A DNA stretch of 64,000 nucleotides from Ancylostoma caninum (lineage: Eukaryota; Nematoda; Chromadorea; Rhabditida; Ancylostomatidae), in the NCBI GenBank assembly GCA_037903475.1, contig JBAJFG010000567.1, forward strand, positions 457,001 through 521,000, read 5' to 3'. How positions within the stretch are numbered: the stretch's first letter is position 1; each line of letters begins with the position of its first letter. A program made the translations under genes and the position numbers. Below, piece by piece: positions 24,376 to 35,388 of this stretch. The notes below the pieces were generated by a model. It worked only from the letters and a program-made list of their open reading frames with translations, was not told the DNA's origin and did no database searches.

Positions 24376-25130
24376 GATTGCTGGCGAAGTCTGGGGATAT
24401 TCTTATGGTAAGGGCTTGGAAGTTACTCAGAAATCTGTTGATTTTGATCAACTATTGGTTGATTATTTACACAATGTCACGCCTTGCTAAATTGAAGCGT
24501 TAATTCTGTACGTTAGTGCGCAATCTTCCCAGGAATGAACGGATATATTAACTGCACAATTGCATCGAGACCTCACCATGGGACGCTGCTGAAGCATCCA
24601 CCACATGAGGCGATCGCATAGATTCACGCTACAGGCATCCCTTCAGTGGAGATGCGTGCATCGTCGCAACAGTGGAAGAGTGGTTTTACTGCTGCGTACA
24701 TTTTGCAGGCTGAAAGGTGTAGACACTATCTCACCCCTATGCTGCGAGACCGCCAGCGAAGGTGATGAAATCACCATCCCGTGCATGCGGGAGAACCTGC
24801 AGTGACGTAAATAGCGAGTCCCGAAGCGAACGTGTCTGAGTCCCTTAAAATCGGCCATTTCGCCCCACAGTCTGCGCCTCAAGATTGCGATGTCTATGAG
24901 TGCCGCCGCGTATCTCTAGCCGCTCTAGCCTCCTTACGGCGCTATGTTTAATAGATCGGCTACGTCCAATTATCAACGGCCACTAGGGCCAATCAAAAGA
25001 AATTACTTCTCCCACGTGGAGGAAGGCTACCGCTCACACGATCTAGAGCTTTCTGAAAGTCGATGGACTTACTCGGGAGGATACAGGATCTACTAAATCT
25101 GTCCACCTTTTTTTTCTGCATCGTATGCGG
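24376..25130. other. Noncoding; right part resembles the Helitron-like tail
   Basis: About 24960-25130 contains CCACTAGGGCCAATCAA, GGAGGATACAGGATCTACTA and leads to the terminal module at 25131, paralleling 59120-59220. The left part shows nothing recognisable. Confidence 0.45.
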
Positions 25131-25192
25131 AGTATGCGAGCGAAGCGAGCATCAGTAGAAGTCTGGAAGTCCGGCGTTAGCGGCCAGACTGG
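25131..25192 (+). mobile_element. Helitron-like 3' terminal module, copy 1
   Basis: GTATGCGAGCGAAGCGAGC, then AGTCTGGAAGTCCGGCG, then a truncated stem arm and CCAGACTGG followed by T. Compared with the copies at 59.2 and 61.9 kb, six bases of the inner stem (CGGACG) are missing, so the inner hairpin is broken here. A new leader starts directly after it. Confidence 0.7.
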
Positions 25193-25852
25193 TGCCTTTA
25201 TAACGAGGACGATGAACCAGACGGGTGAGGAGTGACAAGGATGGGGATTGCAGCATAGAGTATGTTAGAGGTGGGCTAGCGGTGTGATCGGCGTCCAAAA
25301 TAGGGGGAACGCCTGGCGACAGGTCCAACGATATGATAAGCTTGCGCCGGCGTCCATAAACGGAGGAACGCCTGAAGACGGGTCCAACAGCGTGATAAGG
25401 GTGCGCCGGCGTCCGAAAGTGGGAAAACGCCTGGAGTCGAATCCAAAGGTGTGATAAGGGTGCGCCGGCGTCTAAAAGTGGGGAAACGCGTGGAGTCGGG
25501 TGAAACGGCGTGATAAGGATGCGCCGGCGTCCAAAACTGGAGAAACCTCTGGAGACAGGTCGCAACGGTGAGGGTGCACCGGTGTGCAGGTCCAATCCCA
25601 GTTTGCACTTACTCGGTCAATTTTTACTATTTACTTCCACCACAGCAAACCGAAATGCGTCACCACAAATTGTTGGAAAGGAGTTGTCTATAGTGGGTCA
25701 ATGGTTCCATGAACCGCGGTAAAGAATACTTCTCTGTGAATAATGTCTGTTCATCCACCTGCGCTAATCTTATCTGAGGACAATGAAAATATGCGAGCGA
25801 AGCGAGCACGATAAGAAGCCTGAGAGTCCGGCGTAGCCGGACGATCAGGCTG
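25193..25852 (+). mobile_element. Helitron-like element with short 59-bp array
   Basis: It begins right after the CTGG of the previous module with TGCCTTTATAACGAGG, a leader matched (reverse-complemented) at 46640-46740. A 59-bp minisatellite of about five diverged units fills 25265-25585. The terminal module is at 25789-25852: GCGAGCGAAGCGAGC, AGAGTCCGGCGTAGCCGGACG hairpin, CAGGCTGG and T. Length about 660 bases, no coding capacity. Confidence 0.65.
25265..25585 (+). repeat. 59-bp minisatellite, about 5 units
   Basis: GTGATAAGGGTGCGCCGGCG followed by TCCAAAA..GGGGAAACGCCTGGAG recurs with a 59-base period. Same unit as at 46.3, 57.7 and 59.5 kb. Confidence 0.9.
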
Positions 25853-26049
25853 GTAATAGTAATATAGAAGGAACGAATCAATGCACAAGTGCAACATCGT
25901 TGCTATTATTGTGTTCCTCATAAGAAAAAACCCCTGCTGACGCGGTATCACCGACCCTTGTGCAAAAGTAGTGAAAGTCGATGAAATCAATAAATCGATG
26001 CGCTCGCGCGAAATCGTTGTCATAATCCTACAGCGTGGCTCGAAAATAT

Positions 26050-29000
26050 AGGAACACCTTAACTTTTGCTCACAACAAAACTCGCCTTTTTCCTAGTCGG
26101 TCAAATTTTCAGTCCATTAGATCGAGAAACAAGAGACTCTGGTTCAGTCGATACGATAGACCCATATAATTTTTAATTTTTTTTTTGAAGAAAAAAGTCA
26201 GCGATTCGCTATCCCAAAAGTATGGGGACTCCTGTCGAATGAAATAGTCAATGTTTTGCTCGGAAAAAATCAGCAAAAGGATCGTTGATAAGCATTAGGT
26301 ACTGTCATGTTCATTGGCACTTCATATGTCCTTCTCGCCATACTGTAGAAGTTATTACTGGGTTCTGCAAGGCTTGGTCAGCCAAATTTTTCATGACCAA
26401 AAGGCAAGAAAGTGCGAGCGTCGTAGTGGCATCTCTATCTGTGCAGCAATTACTTCCTAAGTTCCTTCTCCAAGATGTCGCGGGTTCGTTCATACATACC
26501 CGGCTGCAGCCTAAATTCATTCAAGACACTCGTATAACCTTCTTGGTTAGGTATGCAATTAGGAGTATGGCCTAGATATCCTCGCGCTTTTGAATCTGCC
26601 AGGATCTAGCTCAGCGAACTCTGCCAGAATTTACTGCAGCTACAGGGTTAATACTACAGCTGTGGTGTTGCAGCTATCAAAACTTTATCTTCAAGCAAAA
26701 ACTATTATACAACCATCCAATAGGGTCAGTTCAACTGAGCGTGATTCACCTCGCAGAAGGTGGGAGGCTTGAATCGGCAACTCTACTTTCCAAACTTTTC
26801 TCCATGTTAATTTCTAGATGGGTCTGAGAACTAAAAAACTCATTTTCTGGTATTTGGAGCAACCACGATCACTTTCGCTTCAACCTCACGGCTCTCGGCT
26901 AGCAAGATGTTTGAAGTGCCAGTAAACGAATGAATACCAAGTGGTTGTCCATCCACGTTCTGTTTTTCATTCTCTGGCAAAATGGTCATTTGACAGCAAC
27001 TGTCCCTATACTTTTGATACAGGGAATTTCTGACTTTTCGTTTCAAAAATTATAGATTTTCTTTGGGTCGGTCGATTGGTTAGGAAAACCTATCTGCATC
27101 GTCCACAGGCCACTTGGACATAATTTAAGAAGCAGTAAGCTTATGGAAGCATGAAAGCGACGTAAAATCATACAGATGCATTCGCTCTCATGAGTTATAA
27201 CAGAGTGGTGATGTTGAACAGATAAGTGGCATTGGCAGCAGCCTGCAAACGGTCGGCTGATTACAAACTTTCAGTGGCAGCGGTGTACCAAGGTGGGAAC
27301 GTGTTTTCATGCTAAAATGCCAGGTTTTTGAAATTTCAAAAGACCCACAATTCGCAAATTGCTCACACAAGCTAGTCTTAACGGACACATCCCGACGAAG
27401 TGAAGCGCCTTTTTCAATACATAGATCCGACCGTTAAAATTTGGGTGGATTGCGGTAGGCAGTACTCAGTTCTCTTCAAATTGATATGTTACTTTGAGTT
27501 GTTCCGTTCTTTTCAAGCACACTTTTCGGGTCTCTGATTTTCGGAAGGTGTTCTGCAGCATTCATAATCGTTCTTTCCTCTGTGATGTTGTTGTAAGGCA
27601 ATTGTTCAGAACCATTGATATAATCTGGAAGGCTGGCGTCGTCGTAGGCTAGGATGGCATCAGTTGCTATTGGTTTTTTTTCCTCGTAAAACACTCTTTT
27701 GAACGATAGATCCAAGGCCTATGAAGCTCAGGTTTACTGTGCCTTTCGCTCAAGTAATTCATCGTCCTTCATAAGAGTTAATAATTAAATCGATGGTCGT
27801 TCAAAGTGGCTGATGTGTTCGAGGATGGTTGTTTCGTTTTCTAGACTTGGAGGAGAGCAGTCGAGATGATCTTTCAGGAAAGACGCCTTCACTGGAAGCA
27901 GCACTGAATTTATGAATTGTTTCAGTGGCGTGTCACGGTGCAGCTGAACCCTAGTGGTTTCTTGTTCGCGCGACATTTCACTTCATAGCACTTAAAGTGA
28001 AAGAATTCACTGGTTTTGGAATAGTTGATCACAACAGTGTTGCGGTAGAGCAAGAAGATGGTACAAAAATAGGTAGAATATAGCGATACTAGCCGATGGG
28101 CGGTGAAAAGTTGATTCAGACAAGAAAAGCAAGAACTTTCGTCAACATTAGGAGGTTCTGTAGTTTGGTTTTTGCTTGTTTTGATCACCATATTAGTGCT
28201 GCTTGCTGCTCAGCAGCAAAAAAAAGCAAACAAAATTCCTTGTCATCTTATTTATATCCCCCACCGTGTGCCTGTGCAGGGAACTCTTACAGAAAGGCTA
28301 AAGGTGTGGATTAATTTTTAAGTGATTGGCGTCATAACTCATATTCTCGACTTCTCGGCTAATGATGGAATTCCAACGAGGATATAAGCTCTTTACCGGT
28401 CTTTGTAGTGGAAAAAAAGTATCTAAAACGATTAGTAATCATTTCGTGGGCCGAAGAGATCATTTCTCAATATCCTCGGAGCCAGTTTTCTTTCTTGTCT
28501 TGTTGGCAGTTATGCCATTCACAAAAAAACAGTCTTCCAGAACATTCCGCTCAAGTACTGTATAGAGAACTTTTCATTAAGGTAGACTGACTGGTGTGGC
28601 TCTCATTTCATCATTGTGGAAAGCTTCTACTCTTTTTCTTTTGCAACATTACAAATTTTCCATTTGCCGGGCTAAATATCAAAATAGCATAGCATGGAAA
28701 ATCAAAGAATATGTCGTGCAAAGGGAAGGTTGGAGCGGAAAACGGAAGAAACCGTCCCGTTGATGAATGCCGTTTCCGAGGCCTACTTGGCAATCCTCGA
28801 ATTGTCGTCCACACGACTTTGTTATGGCAAAATCGTTTAACGATGAATTTTAAGCAGGTTGCCTGGCGCCGAACATAAGGAGCAAGAGGCAGGACATCGA
28901 ACCCTGTACTTCACTGTGCATTCAACTGAGTCTCAACTCAAAGTCTCAAGGCATATTAAACGAGTTTGTACTTCCCTTCTACAGGGCTCTAAGAAACGAC

Positions 29001-29259
29001 ATTGGCTCTCAGCTCTAACCTTGCTTCATTTTCTCTCGTAAATCCTTTTCTCAAATAGTGGATCATCCTCAAAAGTTCGATGCCATCCTACTGTGAGAGT
29101 GCAATAGAGGGTTTTAACACTGTCATAGCCCTTTGCCGAGAATGAATAGAGATGGTTCTACGAATTTTTGCTTAAAATTATACGCTCTATTTGTTCCTAA
29201 AATGAACATGAAAATTTCACAGCGGGAAAACTGTAATTAAGAACATCGCGGCATAACTT
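26050..29259. other. Unassigned; possible old retroelement ORF remnants on the minus strand
   Basis: On the minus strand 27476-27715 and 27785-27976 read open with protein-like composition; the second starts MSREQETTRVQLHRDTPLKQ. They might be remnants of an LTR-retroelement gag-like region, but I cannot name a motif. No plus-strand gene was recognised. Confidence 0.25.
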
Positions 29260-30760
29260 CTTCAAGTTGTTTCTAGAACTTGGACGGGGAGGGGGGGGAG
29301 GTTGCGGGTCATTTTTTTTTGGTTTGGGATATTGCCGTTACTCGCGAATTGCCTCCAGAAGTATGATTTCTTCTGAAGGACTCACTATGCACCCTTGGAA
29401 AGTTCTGTGCTTTTTGCTCATCCAGAGCAAAGGTCTTTCAGAGGGAAACATGATAGACTTCATTATTTTTCACAACAACCTGTCGCTGCGTACGAGATGT
29501 TTCAATTTAGGAAAATGTGTCCATTTCTGCCTAGAAAACTTGGCATCTTCAAGAAGGTATATTAACGGAAACTTCTGCGACAAAGTCCATGAAACACGCC
29601 ATTGAAGCATACACTTCTTGTGCTATGCCATGACTGCCACAGTTTCTTCACTAATCTCACATTCATGCTACGATTTTATGTGTTCTGCGATCGTTAGCCA
29701 ACGAAATTTCCACATCAGAAGGTATAGCTGTGTATTAACGGAACTCGTATCTAATACTTTAGCGAGATTCCTACCGTCACCTGAGGATCGGGAGCCTGGG
29801 TATAGTATGTGTTTGAACACAGATACCTTCGGCAGTTCAGTGTAGTCCACGGTCATCATTCGCTTTACACACTTGAAGCGTTCTGTCTAATTGTTATTGA
29901 TCTTCATCCCGTGCTGTTCCAGAAGGTCTTTCCAATACTGCACCTTTTGATGAAATTCCGCTCGGGTACTAGCGGCAATCATCACATCGTTTATGCAAAG
30001 TAATGCTCAAGGTTGGCTAAAGATTGCTTGATATGGTAACCATGCAAAGGATAGAGAGAAACCGTGAGAGTGCAAAGCCTTGGTGCACTCTCACGTGGAC
30101 TTCAAACGGTGTTTCTTTAGCACGTCTGACTGAACGTGTTATATTTTTGTCAAGAAGCTAAGTCACCTCACGTACTATTCCCAAACCTCGTGAGCACGTA
30201 CAGAAAGCCAAGCTCACATGATAGCCTGTCGAAGTGGTTCTCGAAATCGAAATAGGCTCGATGTGCGGTCTTCCTCTTCTCTCGATGCTTCTGAGTCAGG
30301 AGCCAACTGTGTTAATAGCGACAGTTTGTGTTTCAGACCCTAACGAACCCACACTGGTTCCACGTTACTTATACAATGTCGCGTAGTCGTCTGTCCAGAA
30401 CTCGTTCGAGTATCTTCATCATGTCTCACAGCAGCCTACTTGGTCGATAAGTTGTTCAATTTGCAATGTCTCCTTTTCCTTTCTTAACGATGTGATGCTT
30501 TTCGTCACCGACTTAGGCAGTGTTTCTTTATCTGCTATTTGTTGAAGAGTGAGGTGAGCCATGCGGTTCCTGCACCTTCACCTATTTTCCAGATCCAGAT
30601 GGCAGATTATCCGGACAAAAAACTTTCCACTTCCCATCCTTGCTAACGAGTCTGCAATCTTCCGCCCCCTCTTCGATCAATGGTACTCATCCTAGCACCG
30701 TATTCACAGTAAGTTTCGGGGAGGGGGGGGGGGGAGGTGAGAGAACTCCTCGATGCACGT
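29260..30760 (-). pseudogene. Decayed LINE reverse transcriptase, many frameshifts
   Basis: Reading the minus strand and changing frame where needed, typical LINE reverse-transcriptase blocks appear in order: PDNLP at about 30615, TAWLTSLFNK at about 30540, ERVLDRRLRDIV and NQCGFV at about 30360-30400, a degenerate domain A (KHREKRKTAHRAYFDFENHF) at about 30250, INDVMIAASTRAEFHQKVQY (the region after the catalytic box) at about 29960, and KVSVFKHILYPGS at about 29830. The catalytic YADD block is damaged. Stops and frameshifts are frequent, so the copy is dead. It differs in sequence from the RTE-like copy at 36871 and probably belongs to another LINE clade. Its 5' endonuclease part was not recognised. 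Confidence 0.75.
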
Positions 30761-32079
30761 GGCGTGATGATGTTCCTGCCACAGATTAGGTATTGTTGGA
30801 AAGACGATGGAGGTCTGACGCCAGAAAAATCTGCAAACTTACCAATGTTTATGTAGGAGGATATTTATATAAAATGACTCAAACGTCCGCAATCATCCTT
30901 AATCTGCAAGACATGCTCAAAATCTTTGGTGGCATGTTGTTTTGCTTTGGCGATACTGCTGGTCTTCTTCTCTTCATCGGTGGTATCTAGCGCCTGATAC
31001 AGAGATCCATGCTATGCGGCTTTGCGATTGCGGCTACTTTCTTTGCTCCGTACTCCGCCCCTCCATAATGTCGCATTTTGTCGTCTGTCCTCGTTCTCAG
31101 CAATTTCGAGTACGCATAGCTCTCCTTCATCAGAATTTGGCTCGCTACAGGAGAGCATCAGGTGTGCTAATCGACGGCCTTTCTGGTTACATAGCTCAAG
31201 GAAGGTCGCATGCTCCCTCAGTTATGAACCGCTCCATTAGCGACCATTCCGTGTTTACTCTCCAGTGATGAGATCACAACCACGGTCTTAACTACTCAGA
31301 CAAAAATGTCAGGACATGCGGAGGACGATAGCCTCATTTCTTAAAAAAGTTTATTGGTCATGCGGTAACCGCCTGTTTCGGGACATGCGGAGGAGGTAGT
31401 CGAGGGGTGCGATTTAGGCCCGAAAAACCATCGGGACTAGCGGAGGATGTAGTCGGGGGGTGCGACATACCCCCGAACTTTGATAAAAGCCTCGGATGGG
31501 TGCGGAGGGACATGGCAGGTAATCCGAGAACTCCCCGATGCGTGACCTCACAGAGCAGTGAGTTCTGCCTATTTTTCCACCACTTGTTGCCCTGCACTCC
31601 ATCCTGCTCCTATAATAACGTATAATACGCTTTTTATAGTCATAATTACTCTGGAAATTTCTCTTACAGTAATATTTATTGAGTTTCTTATTGTCATATT
31701 CACTCTATGTACGGCATTCATCGTTTAAGTCTCTGAAGTTTCTCTCTTACAATTTACAACTTCCTACTCACAAAAGCATCTATTCTGCATCTATTTTAGT
31801 TCCTGACACAAAATATAGCGCTATTAACTCTGTGTGTGCCCTAACAGCAACAGAGTCTTACCTCAGAAATCGCTTTCGAGATTTTTATAGTGAGAACGTC
31901 AGTGTGAACTGGCTGGACAGTGGTATACATGACAAACCTCAAAAAGGGTGACCCTGTATCTTAAGAGGCCACGGCTGAATCAACACTTCCTCATGTTGCT
32001 CGGAGAAATACAGGTCAACACTAGAACTGACTCAAACCTCAGATGTTGCCTATATGCCCTCCAGGCATCGCTGTTTCTA
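30761..32079. other. Noncoding with GC-rich repeat
   Basis: A G-rich run is at about 30720-30740. At 31370-31600 a repeat with two related ~66-base units (GCGGAGGAGGTAGTCGAGGG and GCGGAGGATGTAGTCGGGGG) shares words with 34355-34460. No gene recognised. Confidence 0.4.
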
Positions 32080-32991
32080 TTAGGTTGGTCCGAAAGTCTT
32101 GCACCTAATTTCATACTGTTTTCAAAGAATGCCATGTTCATTGTGAATAGATATCAGTCAACAAAATAATTACATTCATGATCCACGAGGAATGGCCAAC
32201 GCTTCACTAGAGCATCAGCTCCAGAGGTCAAGAACATGGGCAGCTGCGAGTTCAAGAATCTTGAAATCTCACTTTTCGGTTTGGTCCGATCATCAAATTT
32301 CTTTTCTCTCTTTCTCGTAGATGCAGCTTTAGGGCTCCGAACAATATGGTATTCGGATGGGGATAAGTCAAGAGAATAAGCAGGGTGTGGTAGAATTTCT
32401 CAACCTAGTTCGGCAATTTTTGGCGGATAAGCTTTGCCAAGCGAGGTCGGGCGCTATCATGAATAGGAGCAACATGGTCAATTTTTCTCTGCTCCAGGCG
32501 AGCTAGGTGCTAGCGTCTGCCATTGTCTGTAATTAAGAAGAGCAGAACTAGGCAGTCACGGTCGCCCAGGTGTCATCACTTCTCGATACAGTATTCCCTC
32601 GGAATTCCACCAACAACATAGACAAACCTCCTTTTGTGCCCTTCTCCATCCGGCTGTTTGAAGATGGTCAGCCACGCGGGAATCAACTTTTCTCACCTGT
32701 TTGGCTAACACACAGCACCCAACTCTCATCTCCAGTAGTGAGTTGACGGGGAAAGTTCCTCTGTGTGGACGCAGCAGCTAAGACTGGCACACCCTGTCTT
32801 GCATGCACTCAGTTAGTGGGGGACCCAACTCGTCAATTCTCTGTAACCCAGTGCTTCGAGATGTCTGGCGATTATTGTACGGCTCAGCAAGGTGTATCCT
32901 ACACTCCACATGTAGTGGCATTTTGATTCAAAGTCCATGGAATTCTAGATCCTAAGAGATATGTTGGTGCAAAACTTTCGGACCAACCTAA
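32080..32991 (-). mobile_element. Mariner element, copy 2, inactive
   Basis: Inverted ends TTAGGTTGGTCCGAAAGT and ACTTTCGGACCAACCTAA lie within TA target duplications. The 912-base body holds a broken transposase on the minus strand: HDSARPRLAKLI (the HDNARPH block of mariner) is followed, after a stop and a frameshift, by LPHPAYSLDLSPSEYH, and the C-terminal end reads VDHECNYFVD. In mariners the third catalytic aspartate lies in the DYH motif; here it is EYH. The N-terminal DNA-binding half is missing or unreadable. It resembles hookworm mariners in general type, which is a memory-based comparison. Confidence 0.85.
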
Positions 32992-33719
32992 TATTTTGCA
33001 GAATTTTATTTTAGTTCTCATCTCTGGCTCAGACAGACGTGTAGCTTGAACCAAATCTACCCAATTTTTGCCTGGAAAGTGCATCCACTCCAGGGAACCG
33101 CTTAACCACGGCCTCAGTAGGATTCCCCATCAATCTCACCAGGGGAAGCGGCAGTTTCCGGAAGGCCTAACCTCCTTTTTTGGCAAAAAAAGTTGTAGGC
33201 TTTTCTGGATAATAAAAAGCAGTGAAATTCTGAAATAAATGGTAGAGAAATCTTTAACCCTGTTCATGCAAGACCAGGCTGCGGGTTATGTTTGACCAGA
33301 TTATGGATGTGAACAGTAGCCTGGCCAGGAAACGGGTGTCCTACGAGGAAATCAAGAGCTGAAGCTTTCTAATACTTTTCTATAACGTCGAAAATTGCGC
33401 ACTTTTGCAATCAGAAAGATTTTTTCTATATTAACGTACAAGTCGAAACCTGCCACAAGTACACATCACTGAGAGAATACTCGTAGTGAGACTGCTGTTT
33501 AGTCTTCAAGACCAGAACTATGGCAAGCGGTGGCTAAGCCCACGAAGCCAGCGTGGAGTTGCTCGTCTGTGATTTTTCAAGGTAGATTTCCATGTGTTTC
33601 ATGAGAAATTACATTGTATGGGACCATGCTATCTGAAAGTGGGTGGACGTCTCACGCACATAATGCACATTTCCTCAATGATCCACCTGTTAACGAGAGT
33701 TGAAACATAGCTTGAATAA
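32992..33719. other. Noncoding, nothing recognised
   Basis: No exon, repeat or terminus was identified in this stretch. Confidence 0.45.
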
Positions 33720-33890
33720 AAAAAATTAATAAACAGTCAACGAGCCGATATTTTGCCGAAAATTTTCGTCATATTTGTGTTCAGCGCACTGGAAAACCTC
33801 AGTGGGCATGTACTCAATATCCCCCGATCAAAAACGTAAGACTCGATAAAATCAATGATTCAACTTAGAATTTCATACGAAACTGTAGAT
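33720..33890 (+). repeat. Monomer-like relative of the 20.6-kb tandem repeat
   Basis: CAACGAGCCGATATTTTGCC, TTCAGCGCACTGGAAAACC, TGGGCATGT and GATAAAATCAATGATTCAAC follow the order seen in units at 20590-21230. Confidence 0.6.
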
Positions 33891-33924
33891 ATATTTGTGT
33901 ACAGCCGTATACATTGGTATTCGA

Positions 33925-34125
33925 ATTTTTTCTTTCGAATATTCGAATATTCGAATAATCGAATATTTCGACTTTTCGAATAATTCGAATATTCGAATAA
34001 TTCAAAAAGTCGAAATATTTGATTATTCGAACATTCGAATTATTCGAAAAGTTGAAATATTTAATTATTCGGATACTCGAATGACGAAAATTTAGAATTA
34101 TTCGAATATTCGTTCGAATAGCAAT
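33925..34125. repeat. ATTCGAATA-type palindromic low-complexity repeat
   Basis: The words ATTCGAATA and TTCGAATAATTCGAA recur with small changes. Each unit is a palindrome, so the tract can form many small hairpins. Confidence 0.9.
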
Positions 34126-34234
34126 GTATAGCCCTTAGGAGTTGTGTATTCAACGTTTGTGTAACATTCCCTTCTCTTGGGAATGCACTATGATAAAATC
34201 ATTAGTGGATGCCTCGAATAGTCCCTCGGCTGAG

Positions 34235-34340
34235 GGCACGGATGGAGCAGAGGTAAAGCAGCAGACTGTGAAGCAATCGAAGAGCAATGGTAAATGATCA
34301 GTTCGAAATCCTCGTGCGGTAGTGGGGGCGACACGTTTTG
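34235..34340 (+). repeat. tRNA-derived SINE-like element, second type
   Basis: GGATGGAGCAGAGGTAAAGC resembles a box A and GATCAGTTCGAAATCCTC a box B, about 55 bases apart, matching the spacing in a tRNA promoter. The tRNA fold is not kept. The following 34341-34460 shares words with 31370-31600 and may be the SINE body. Confidence 0.5.
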
Positions 34341-34689
34341 TTTAAAAACCCCCATTTCGGAACATGCGGAGGAGGGTCCCGGGACTTGCGGAGAACTAAA
34401 TCAGTAAATGCGGTCTGTAACAGACCGGGTCTCCTGACCAAGCCCTCCGGGTGTCCTGCAGTAGTCCTACGCATGTGTGCGATACTTTGTCCGAGTAGTA
34501 TTTCGAGCACGATCTTGTGTTTTACTTATTCCCATCATTTGATTCGCTCTAAAGACACTTCGTCTTTTGTGCTAACGTACATGGCATGATTGTTAACGTT
34601 CTTCCCTTGGATGAGCATCAAAGTTGACAGCAGAAAACATTGCATTCTTGCATAGCATTCTTCTGACATCCCTTACTTCGCTATACAGA

Positions 34690-34725
34690 GAAAAGTTTTT
34701 TATTCTACCTACTCCTTTGTTTCAG
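34690..34725 (+). promoter_or_regulatory. Probable trans-splice acceptor before the TTL gene
   Basis: A pyrimidine-rich run ending CTCCTTTGTTTCAG abuts the ATG at 34726 with no intervening base. This arrangement is typical of nematode spliced-leader acceptors. A duplicated second acceptor plus ATG (TTTCAG then ATG at 34744) lies 18 bases downstream. Confidence 0.6.
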
Positions 34726-35388
34726 ATGCAAATGATGTTTCAGATGCAAATGATTATTGCTTTAATTTTCATTCCATCCTGTTACGCTATACTGGGAATT
34801 GGCAAAGAGCAGTCAGTTACAGCAATGGGTACTCTTAAGTGCAACCGCAAGCCCATCAGTGGATTGGAAGTGAAATTGTACATCAAGGAAATGAGTGAGT
34901 GTTTTATTCTCGTGACTTTGATGAGATACTAGAAAAACTTGGTCATCGGAAATGAATGATGTTGTATTCTCAGAGTTTAACCGGAAGCTAGCTCAAGTGA
35001 TAACTGACCGGAAAGGCAGCTTCCTATTGAGAGCCTCTGCCAGGAAGATTTCGAAGATGAAGCCGCATCTGGTCATCCACCACAACTGCAATTTCGAGGG
35101 GGTAAGAATTCATTTACCACCATTCGATTATGGGCTCGTATTTGGCCTAAGTTGATTCATTGTGGCAGAGTGACGAAGAAGATAAACTTCCCTCACAGTT
35201 GTCTTAAAGTAATGCTTTAGCCCTGCAGGAGGAAGTATACCAGGAAAATCTCGTCGGAATACATCGGAAATGGAAGGTCGTCGCCTATCTTCAATCTTGG
35301 CACACTGGACCTAGATTCGTTCTTGAGAGAACAGACAATCGATTGCCTCAAATGGCGAGATCCGTCTGTTCCTGACTACTCCGCATAA
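34726..35388 (+). CDS. Transthyretin-like (TTL) family secreted protein
   Basis: Three exons, 34726-34894, 34974-35101 and 35221-35388 (TAA at 35386), give 154 residues in a consistent frame with GTGAGT/CTCAG and GTAAGA/TTTAG introns. After a signal peptide (core MQMIIALIFIPSCYA) the reading shows the family pattern: GTLKCNRKPISGLEVKLY near residue 35, DRKGSFLL in the middle, PHLVIHHNC near residue 95 and PCRRKYTRKIS then FNLGTLDLDSF toward the C-terminus. The two cysteines of HHNC and PCRR are the conserved pair of nematode TTL proteins. These are small, secreted, beta-sandwich proteins expanded in nematodes; most have no known ligand, and one in C. elegans bridges apoptotic cells to a phagocyte receptor. 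The loop between the first strands is shorter than I expect for the family. The start region is duplicated (18 bases, six codons), so translation may begin at 34726 or 34744. I assign no specific ortholog. Confidence 0.85.
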
